Shown here: one piece after another, positions 50,875 to 60,377 of the stretch
Layout: each line of letters begins with the position of its first letter
How positions within the stretch are numbered: the first letter of the stretch is position 1
Translations under genes and position numbers: made by a program
Assembly (NCBI GenBank): GCA_050014835.1
Contig: JBEKCO010000005.1
Coordinates: forward strand, 1 to 60,377
DNA from: Bog-793 sp050014835
GTDB lineage: Bacteria > Actinomycetota > Acidimicrobiia > Acidimicrobiales > Bog-793
Direction: 5' to 3'
DNA: 60,377 nucleotides
Notes under the pieces: generated by a model
Database searches by the model: none
Told to the model about the DNA's origin: nothing
Seen by the model: only the letters and a program-made list of their open reading frames with translations

Positions 50875-51051
50875 GTCGCCAATTCTGGCGCATGGCGCGC
50901 GGCCCGTCGTGCGAATCGTGCCCGTCGTTTTGGGTGGTCAGTCGCGCCCTCTACCGTTGGGGGATGCGATTGGGTGTTTCGCGTGCCGGATCCGGCCGGG
51001 CAGCAAGCGTCGGTGTCCCGAGACCCGGTACCGGTTCGGTCTAGGTCGACG

Positions 51052-51966
51052 ATGTCCAGACGGGGCTGGGTGCTGTTCGCCGCCATCGCGGTGATCTGGG
51101 GGCTTCCGTACTTCTTCATCCGGATCGCCGTTCGAGACCTCGACCCGGCAACGCTCGTTTTCATGCGCACCGGGCTCGCCTCGGTGTTGCTGCTGCCGTT
51201 CGCGGTCCGTCGCCGCCGATGGCGCGCGTTGATCGACCATTGGCCCTACGTCCTCGCCTACACGGTCACCGAGATCACCGTCCCCTGGTTCCTGCTCGCG
51301 ACCGCGGAACAGAGGTTGACGAGCTCACTGGCCGGCCTGCTGGTCGCGACGGTGCCGATCTTCGGCGCGCTCATCGCCTGGGGGAGGGGACACGAACACC
51401 TGGGTGGGCGGCGGGTATCCGGGCTCATCCTCGGGTTCGCCGGCGTCATCATCCTCGCGGGAGTCGGGGTCAAGGGATCGAATCTCGTCTCCATGGGCGA
51501 GATCGTCATCTGTGCCATCGGCTACTCGGTCGCGCCGATGATCGTCAGCCGTCGTCTCGCAACTGCGCCCAGCTTCGAGGTCGTGACCGCTTCAATGGTC
51601 GTGACGGCGCTTGTCTACATGCCCTTCGCGCTCACGCACCTGCCGAGACGTTTTCACGCCGAGACGGCCGAGTCCGTTGCCACTCTGGCGGTCGTGTGCA
51701 CCGTGCTCGCGTTCATGCTGTTCTTCGCGCTGATAAGGGAGATCGGACCGACGCGAGCGACGGTGGTGACCTATGTGAACCCGGCGGTCGCGCTCCTGCT
51801 CGGAATCGTGGCCCTCGGAGAGCCCTTCACCCTCGGCATCGCGATCGGCTTCCCGGTGATCATCGTCGGGTCGATACTCGCGACCTGGGCGAAGGCGCCT
51901 CCGACCCGTCATGGCGAGAGGCTCGGTCCGGCTGAAGCCGCCTTTGGCGCGATTCCGGAACCGTGA
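51052..51966 (+). CDS. EamA/DMT-superfamily transporter
   Basis: A 304-residue drug/metabolite exporter with ten membrane helices in two EamA repeats. VIWGLPYFFIRIAVRDLDP and FMRTGLASVLLLPFAV are in the first; YSVAPMIVSRRLA and VVTYVNPAVALLLGIVALGEPF in the second. Family members export amino acids, purines or cofactors. The substrate is unknown. ATG 51052 gives the start expected from the first helix; readings further upstream are not family-like. A hairpin lies about 60 bases after its stop. Confidence 0.88.
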   Translation: MSRRGWVLFAAIAVIWGLPYFFIRIAVRDLDPATLVFMRTGLASVLLLPFAVRRRRWRALIDHWPYVLAYTVTEITVPWFLLATAEQRLTSSLAGLLVATVPIFGALIAWGRGHEHLGGRRVSGLILGFAGVIILAGVGVKGSNLVSMGEIVICAIGYSVAPMIVSRRLATAPSFEVVTASMVVTALVYMPFALTHLPRRFHAETAESVATLAVVCTVLAFMLFFALIREIGPTRATVVTYVNPAVALLLGIVALGEPFTLGIAIGFPVIIVGSILATWAKAPPTRHGERLGPAEAAFGAIPEP

Positions 51967-52027
51967 CCCGCGGGTGACCCCAGGGTTGACGCGCGGGCAA
52001 GATTCGCCCGGCCAGGAGCCGCAGCTG

Positions 52028-52046
52028 CAGTCGCCAGCTGCGACTG
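52028..52046. terminator. Hairpin downstream of the EamA gene
   Basis: CAGTCGC-CAGCT-GCGACTG forms a perfect 7-bp stem with a 5-base loop. No T run follows it, so termination is uncertain. Confidence 0.35.
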
Positions 52047-52208
52047 ACGGACCTTGACCAGGCATCGACTGCCAAACGCGCGACCTGCCTCGCGTTCTTG
52101 CCACGTGCTGTGATGAATTCGGGCGTCTTCACAGTTCCATAACGGTTTTCTCATGGGTTGTGCGTGGTGACCTGCCACACTGTCGCGAGATCGACCGTGG
52201 AGGCCGCC

Positions 52209-53573
52209 ATGTCGCGCTCTCGTGAAGCACTCCGCCGCAGACGCGTGTTCGCGCCCGCGAGCCGCGTCGTTGTCGCCGCTGTGATGGTCCTCGGGCTGAC
52301 CGCTGCCCTCGCCGGCGGATCTGGCGCGTCCGTCACCGCGTTGCACCACCAGAATGGACCCGGCGGTCGTGCGGTCGCCGCGGGCACGGTCACGAGCGCG
52401 CCGGCTGACAACGCCTTCTCGATCACCACGCGCTCGGGCGCGATCCTGAGCATCGAGGTTGATGACTCGACGATGTACGTCGAACGTGGGGTCTCGAGTC
52501 CTTCGCTCGACGACGTGACGCAGAACGCGCTCGTCGCCGTCTTCGGGTCCATCGACGGGACGACGGTGAGCGCCACCGAAGTCAACATCTGGGCTCAGAG
52601 GAACGCCGGCGCGAGCGCCAACGAGAAACCGGCAGCCGCAGGCGTTGTCTCCGCCTCGCCATCTCTCAACAGCTTCACCGTCTCGACCCGGTCCGGCGGG
52701 ACTGTGACCATCGTCGTCAGCGCGACGACGACCTATGTCGAGCGCGGCGTCGCGAGCCCGACGCTCGACGACGTCTCACAGGGTGAGCTCGTCGCGGTCT
52801 TCGGAGCGATGTCGGACGGGACGGTGACGGCGACCGAAGTCGTGATTTGCCCGTCGAGACAGCGCGGCCGGTACGCGACGGTGGGAACGATCGAGGGCAC
52901 GCCGAACTCGACCGGGTTCACCATCACGACCTTCAACGGGCAAAACGTCGCCGTCGTCGTCACGTCGTCGACGACGTATTTCGAGCGCGGCGCGCCGGGC
53001 ATCGCGCTCGACGACCTGTCGCCGGGTGAGGTCGTCGGCGTCTTCGGCGTGATGTCGGACGGGACGGTGACGGCGACTGAGGTCGCCGTCTGCCAGCCGC
53101 GGGTGAACCGGGATTACGCGACGGCCGGAACGGTCCAGGCGGCTCCGACGTCCTCGGGCTTCACGGTCATGGCCTTCAACGGAGCGACCGTCACCGTCGA
53201 TGTCACCGGAACGACGACCTACGCCGAGTACGGCGTCTCGAACCCGACAATCGACGACGTGACGCAGGGTGAGTTCGTCGGCGTCTTCGGCACGACGGTG
53301 GGCACGACGGTGACGGCCACCGAGGTGGTCATCGCGGGCAGCCAGCGGCAGGGCCTGTTCGGCTTCGGTCATCGGCTCCGTCTCGGCCACCGCTTCGGTG
53401 ATTTCGGCGGGTTCGGCTTCGGCCGCGGGCAGGGCGGCCCCACTCAACGTCCCTTCCGCCCGGGGGCGACGGGAGCGTCCGGTCAGGCGACCGGCGTCTC
53501 GGGGGCGACGGGAGCGACCGGCCAGGGAGCCGGGGGTCCCGGCCAGGGGCTCGGCGGCGGCAGCCTGTTCTAG
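52209..53573 (+). CDS. Secreted protein with four tandem DUF5666 repeats and a Gly-rich tail
   Basis: A 454-residue exported protein. The basic N-terminus REALRRRR and the helix VVVAAVMVLGLTAALAGG are a signal peptide. Four repeats of about 75-81 residues then follow at about 57-127, 143-213, 224-293 and 305-375. Each has a pattern such as AGTVTSAPADNAFSIT, TTTYVERG, LDDVTQGELV and VFGAMSDGTVTATEV. This is the DUF5666 type. The tail is Gly/Phe/Arg-rich and then a collagen-like G-x-x run (GATGASGQATG). The ATG at 52209 follows GGAGG five bases earlier. Its function is unknown. Confidence 0.78.
   Translation: MSRSREALRRRRVFAPASRVVVAAVMVLGLTAALAGGSGASVTALHHQNGPGGRAVAAGTVTSAPADNAFSITTRSGAILSIEVDDSTMYVERGVSSPSLDDVTQNALVAVFGSIDGTTVSATEVNIWAQRNAGASANEKPAAAGVVSASPSLNSFTVSTRSGGTVTIVVSATTTYVERGVASPTLDDVSQGELVAVFGAMSDGTVTATEVVICPSRQRGRYATVGTIEGTPNSTGFTITTFNGQNVAVVVTSSTTYFERGAPGIALDDLSPGEVVGVFGVMSDGTVTATEVAVCQPRVNRDYATAGTVQAAPTSSGFTVMAFNGATVTVDVTGTTTYAEYGVSNPTIDDVTQGEFVGVFGTTVGTTVTATEVVIAGSQRQGLFGFGHRLRLGHRFGDFGGFGFGRGQGGPTQRPFRPGATGASGQATGVSGATGATGQGAGGPGQGLGGGSLF
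52800..53090 (+). repeat. Near-identical DNA repeat within the DUF5666 gene
   Basis: The 35-base stretches at 52807 and 53050 are almost identical, 243 bases (81 codons) apart, both encoding MSDGTVTATEV. This indicates that repeats 2 and 3 were duplicated recently or have been homogenised. Confidence 0.7.
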
Positions 53574-53613
53574 CGGGATTTGTCGCGTCGCGTCCGGTCC
53601 TGGTCGCAAAACA

Positions 53614-53627
53614 GGGACTTAGGTCCC
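53614..53627. promoter_or_regulatory. DosR/DevR-like dormancy box
   Basis: GGGACTTAGGTCCC matches 13 of 14 core positions of the mycobacterial DosR box (GGGACTWWAGTCCC), differing at position 9. A TACGCT -10 begins 14 bases downstream, so the box overlaps the -35, as in DosR-activated promoters. Confidence 0.55.
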
Positions 53628-53641
53628 GGTCGAGCGTCAGG

Positions 53642-53647
53642 TACGCT
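53642..53647 (+). promoter_or_regulatory. Candidate -10 element paired with the DosR-like box
   Basis: TACGCT would start transcription near 53654. The transcript would carry a leader of about 390 bases before the GltD-like gene unless it ends earlier. Confidence 0.35.
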
Positions 53648-54002
53648 GCCATGACGCGGTCGCGTTCGTATCGCTGACGACACAGGCCGGTCTGGCCCGC
53701 TCGTCGCCGACGGGCGTTTCCGCCCTCCGGGCGACTCCGAGATTGCCGCCCGAGGGAATGGGCCGGACAACGGAGTCCTCCTCGGTCGAGGATCCCGGGG
53801 CCCGGTGCCTCTGATGATGTGTCGCCGTTGAGACGCGACCCGAGGGCCGATGGGGGCACTCACGACGGTCGGATAAGGATCGGGGCGGGCGGTCCGATGC
53901 GAAGGTGATGTCGTTGTTGGCGTTCGAAGAGCTTGTGCGGTCGGCGGCGACCGAGTTACAGGTCGGGGTCCTAATTCCCTGGCAGCGGGGGACTCGGCCA
54001 GT

Positions 54003-54008
54003 TAGCTT
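54003..54008 (+). promoter_or_regulatory. -10 element of the leader-peptide promoter
   Basis: TAGCTT is seven bases before the ATG at 54016, the layout of the leaderless promoters in this window. Confidence 0.5.
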
Positions 54009-54015
54009 GACGGCC

Positions 54016-54045
54016 ATGGCCCCTAAGGAGTGGAACCTGTCATGA
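54016..54045 (+). CDS. Nine-residue leader peptide coupled to the GltD-like gene
   Basis: ATG 54016 encodes MAPKEWNLS and ends with TGA at 54043-54045, which overlaps the ATG of the next gene by four bases (ATGA). The AAGGAG ribosome site of the next gene lies within it. A leaderless start would translate it first and feed ribosomes onto the operon. It is too short to have homologues, so this rests on the sequence layout. Confidence 0.45.
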   Translation: MAPKEWNLS

Positions 54046-55676
54046 GCAGCCCGTTGTGGGACGTCGCAATGTTGCCGGATCTCGCTCACGGGCGTACCCA
54101 CTCGGGGCCCGTTCGGGAGCGGCGGCCCCTCTACGTCGACCTGTTGCCACCCTGCAACGCGGGTTGTCCGGCTGGCGAGAACATCCAGGCCTGGCTGTCG
54201 CACACGCTGGCGGGCCGCCACGAGCAGGCCTGGCGCCAGCTCGTGACCGACAATCCGCTGCCGGCGGTCCACGGGCGCGTCTGCTATCACCCGTGCGAGG
54301 TCGCCTGCAACCGGGGCAACCTCGACAGCGCCGTTTCGATCCACTCGGTCGAGCGTTTCCTCGGTGACCTCGCCCTCGAGAACGGCTGGCAGTTCGATCC
54401 GCCGGCGGTCCGCTCCGGCAAGCGTGTCCTCGTGATCGGGGCCGGCCCGAGCGGGCTCTCGGCGGCCTACCACCTCGCCCGGCTCGGCCACGAGGTGGAG
54501 ATCCGCGACGCGGGCACCCTACCGGGCGGGATGATGCGCTACGGCATCCCGGCCTACCGCCTGCCGCGCGACGTGCTCACCGCGGAGCTCGACCGCATCG
54601 CGGCGTTCGGCGTGACCATGACGGGCGATCACCGGGTCGTCGACCTCGTCGCCGAGAGGGAAGAGGGTCGCTTCGACGCCGTATTCGTCGCCGTGGGGGC
54701 GCACTTGTCCCGGCGGGTCGACATCCCCGCCCGCGACACCGGGCCGGTGCTCGACGCGTTGTCGTTCCTGCGCAGCGTCGCCTCCGGTGAACGGCCGGTG
54801 ATCGGCCGCCGGGTCGCCGTCTACGGGGGTGGCAACACCGCGATGGATGCCGCCCGGGTCGCCAAACGGCTCGGCGCTGACGAGGCGCTCATCGTGTACC
54901 GACGCACCCGCGAGCAGATGCCGGCCCACGCCGAGGAGGCGGAGGACGCCGAGCGCGAGGGCGTCCGGATCAACTGGTTGCGCACGATCACGGCGATGGA
55001 CGGACCGGAGATGCAGGTCGAGGTGATGGAGCTCGACGAGACGGGCTTCCCGCAGCCGACCGGTCGGTTCGAAACGCTCGCCGCGGACACCGTGATCCTG
55101 GCCCTCGGGCAGGAGACCGACACCGAGTTCCTGCGCAGCGTGCCGGGAGTCGAGTTCGAGAGGGACGGCACCGTGAAGGTGTCGGCGTCGCTCGAAACCG
55201 GATCCCCCGGGTTGTTCGCCGGTGGCGACATGGTGCCGAGCGAGCGAACCGTCACCGTCGGCGTCGGCCACGGGAAGAAGGCCGCCCGTCACATCGACGC
55301 GTGGCTGTTGAACCAGAACGCACCGAGCGTCGCGAAGCACGAACTGGCGGCGTTCGAGCGCCTGCACCTGTGGTACTTCGGCGACAACGCGCGGCGCCTG
55401 CAGCCCGAGCTAACGCCCGAGGAACGCGTCACGGATTTCGATGAGGTCACCGGAGGCCTTTCCGCCGAGGAGGCGGTGTACGAGGCGGGTCGGTGCCTGT
55501 CGTGCGGCAACTGCTTCGAATGCGACGGTTGCCTCGGTTCCTGCCCGGAGGACGCCGTGATCAAGCTCGGCGTCGGGAACCGCTATCGGTTCAACTACGA
55601 CCGCTGCACGGGCTGCGGAGCGTGCTTCGAGCAATGTCCGGTACATGCGATCGAGATGGTGGCGGAGGCGAGCTGA
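54042..55676 (+). CDS. GltD-like FAD/NAD(P)-dependent oxidoreductase with ferredoxin domain
   Basis: A 544-residue flavoprotein related to the small subunit of glutamate synthase. The N-terminal domain has CNAGCPAGENIQAWL and HGRVCYHPCEVACNRG, which bind a [4Fe-4S] cluster. FAD binds at VIGAGPSGLSAAYHLARLG and NAD(P) at VAVYGGGNTAMDAARVAKRLG. An unusual C-terminal ferredoxin adds CLSCGNCFECDGCLGSCPEDAV and CTGCGACFEQCPVHAI, eight cysteines for two clusters. It probably moves electrons between NAD(P)H and ferredoxin used by the downstream NifJ. ATG 54042 has AAGGAG eleven bases before. No gltB is nearby, so glutamate synthesis is unlikely. Confidence 0.9.
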   Translation: MSSPLWDVAMLPDLAHGRTHSGPVRERRPLYVDLLPPCNAGCPAGENIQAWLSHTLAGRHEQAWRQLVTDNPLPAVHGRVCYHPCEVACNRGNLDSAVSIHSVERFLGDLALENGWQFDPPAVRSGKRVLVIGAGPSGLSAAYHLARLGHEVEIRDAGTLPGGMMRYGIPAYRLPRDVLTAELDRIAAFGVTMTGDHRVVDLVAEREEGRFDAVFVAVGAHLSRRVDIPARDTGPVLDALSFLRSVASGERPVIGRRVAVYGGGNTAMDAARVAKRLGADEALIVYRRTREQMPAHAEEAEDAEREGVRINWLRTITAMDGPEMQVEVMELDETGFPQPTGRFETLAADTVILALGQETDTEFLRSVPGVEFERDGTVKVSASLETGSPGLFAGGDMVPSERTVTVGVGHGKKAARHIDAWLLNQNAPSVAKHELAAFERLHLWYFGDNARRLQPELTPEERVTDFDEVTGGLSAEEAVYEAGRCLSCGNCFECDGCLGSCPEDAVIKLGVGNRYRFNYDRCTGCGACFEQCPVHAIEMVAEAS

Positions 55677-55677
55677 A

Positions 55678-59246
<3,569 letters not shown>

Positions 59247-59247
<1 letters not shown>

Positions 59248-60257
59248 TGGACCTCTCGACGCGTTACATGGGTCTGGAACTGCGCAACCCGCTCGTCGCG
59301 TCGGCCTCGCCGCTGTCCTGGACCGTCGACGGCGTGCGGCGCCTCGCCGACGCTGGCGTCGGGGCGGTGGTGCTGTTCTCGCTGTTCGAGGAGCAGGTGC
59401 GCCAGGAGGCGGCCGAGAACTCGCGACTCGTCGATGCTGGCACCGGGAGTTTCGGCGAGGCGCTCTCGTACTTCCCGTCGGCGGCGGAGGACGAGCCGGG
59501 CCCGCGTCGCTACCTCAGCGTGCTCGAGCGGGCCGCGGCCGCCGTCGAGATCCCGGTCATCGGGAGCTTGAACGGCGTCACGTCCGGTGGCTGGGTCGAC
59601 TACGCGCGGCGCCTGCAGGACGCCGGGGCGGCGGCGATCGAGCTGAACATCTACTACCTACCGGGCAACACGCGGATCTCGGGTCGCGAGGTCGAGGACC
59701 GGCACGTCGAGGTCCTGCGGAGCGTGAAGGACGCGGTCAGCGTCCCCGTCGCCGTGAAGCTCGGCCCGCACTTCAGCTCGACCGGCGCGATGGCGCTGCG
59801 CCTCGACGAGGCGGGAGCCGACGCCCTCGTTCTGTTTAACCGGTTCCTGCAGCCGGACATCGACCCCGAGACGCTGAGCGTTGTGCCGCAGGTCGGCCTC
59901 TCGCATCCGAGCGAGGGCAGATTGCCGCGCACCTGGATCGCCCTCCTTTTCGGCAGGGTGCACGCCGCACTGGCGGCGACGACGGGCGTCGAGACCGCGG
60001 ACGACGTGACGAGGTACCTGCTTGCCGGGGCGGACGTCGTGATGACGGCGTCGGCGCTTCTCCGCCACGGTCCCGAGTACGCGGCGGTGCTCCTCGGGGG
60101 CCTGACCGACTGGATGGAGCGCCGGGGCTTCGAGAACGTCGACGCTGTGCGCGGCAAGCTCGCCGTGCCCGCCGAGGCGGACGGCGCGGAATACGAGCGG
60201 TCTGGCTACGTCGTCGCCCTGCGGCAAGCCAACATGACCGACTACGGGCCCTGGTGA
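59247..60257 (+). CDS. Dihydroorotate dehydrogenase-like FMN protein
   Basis: A 336-residue TIM-barrel flavoprotein. MDLSTRYMGLELRNPLVASASPL is the family N-terminus, with a phosphate-binding barrel near ALSYFPSAAEDEP and SVPVAVKLGPHFSS. Nearby metabolic genes argue against pyrimidine synthesis; in many genomes this subgroup follows nifJ. The ATG overlaps the nifJ stop by one base (TGATG) behind AAGGAGG, so it is tightly coupled. It may be an electron-transfer partner or an oxidoreductase of unknown substrate. The cofactor and reaction need experiments. Confidence 0.82.
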
Positions 60258-60261
60258 GCTA

Positions 60262-60377
60262 GTGCCGTGACCGGCAACGTCTGAGGGGTCGCGTCCACCA
60301 CCTCGCGACCGTGATCGCGCAGACTTTGTAGATGGCTGAACGTGTGCAGGTTCGTGAGCTCACCGGTGTCGAGGGCA
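60262..60377 (+). mobile_element. Left end of an IS630-like insertion sequence (truncated by window)
   Basis: The stretch after TA at 60260-60261 begins GTGCCGTGACCGGCAACG and leads, through a GGTCGCG/CGCGACC inverted repeat (60287-60310), to a transposase-like ORF. IS630 elements insert at TA. The element's far end is outside, so its terminal repeat and duplication cannot be seen. Confidence 0.45.
60332..60377 (+). CDS. IS630-family transposase, N-terminal fragment
   Basis: ATG 60332 reads MAERVQVRELTGVEG and runs off the right edge. IS630-family transposases of actinobacteria commonly begin MAERVxVRExxDxEG, so the match is suggestive though only 15 residues are visible. It starts 74 bases after the DHODH-like gene, with the inverted repeat in between. 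Confidence 0.5.
   Translation, partial: MAERVQVRELTGVEG

Larger units (their letters stand above)
53574..54015. other. Regulatory spacer upstream of the NifJ operon
   Basis: A 442-base gap without a supported protein gene. It holds the DosR-like palindrome, a TACGCT -10 at 53642-53647 that fits it, and the TAGCTT -10 of the leader peptide near its end. Only short unsupported ORFs lie between them; an untranslated RNA is possible. Confidence 0.45.

Overview
This is a GC-rich, gene-dense chromosomal window from an actinobacterium. The evidence is a WhiB-type iron-sulfur regulator, a MarP-like serine protease, a paired BagA/BagB-type ArsA ATPase locus beside whiB, a GlnR-like orphan regulator beside glnA, a lysine-tailed topoisomerase I, GTP-dependent PEP carboxykinase and the three-subunit style acyl-CoA carboxylase beta chain. 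An archaeal-type prolyl-tRNA synthetase and a type I-alpha glutamine synthetase point to a deep-branching lineage such as Acidimicrobiia rather than Streptomyces or Mycobacterium; that placement is inference. Apart from the right edge, which appears to enter an IS630-family element, the window looks like ordinary core chromosome.

Layout. 1-3.5 kb: a MarR/MFS efflux pair with an operator, a methyltransferase and pckG. 3.5-10.3 kb: the large helicase lhr with a LexA-type SOS box, an accD carboxyltransferase with a small coupled partner, and recR. 10.3-13.5 kb: dnaX-ybaB-recR, two tRNA-Ser genes flanking tadA. 13.6-17.8 kb: marP, pyrE, an orphan response regulator with a four-unit 11-bp operator, a VIT1-type transporter and a histidine phosphatase. 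17.9-22.7 kb: a GH94 phosphorylase, ChrA and an SDR epimerase. 22.7-27.9 kb: two cyclophilins, lysC, asd and proS. 28-33.6 kb: a CHAP hydrolase under a CRP-like site, an unknown protein, a 14-unit disulfide-rich propeller protein, tRNA-Pro and a CorC-like protein. 33.7-38.7 kb: a receiver protein, bagB, bagA, whiB, mrp, an A-type Fe-S carrier and a Rid protein. 38.7-45.4 kb: glnR-like, glnA, nadE, a sigma factor and a HAD phosphatase. 45.5-50.2 kb: topA-tmk-holB. 50.2-53.6 kb: GNAT, EamA and a four-repeat DUF5666 secreted protein. 53.6-60.3 kb: a DosR-like box, a nine-codon leader peptide, then a coupled operon of a GltD-like flavoprotein, pyruvate:ferredoxin oxidoreductase and a dihydroorotate-dehydrogenase-like protein.

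Two themes link the genes. First, at least fifteen genes carry a TANNNT hexamer ending 6-8 nt before the start codon with little or no room for a leader, so leaderless transcripts look like the default here, and the signal settles several start codons. Second, redox and iron-sulfur functions recur: WhiB, Mrp, ErpA/IscA, the NifJ operon, and a hypoxia-type palindrome before that operon. Nitrogen and central metabolism (glnA/glnR, nadE, lysC/asd, pckG, accD, pyrE) and DNA maintenance (lhr, recR, dnaX, holB, topA, tmk) make up most of the rest.
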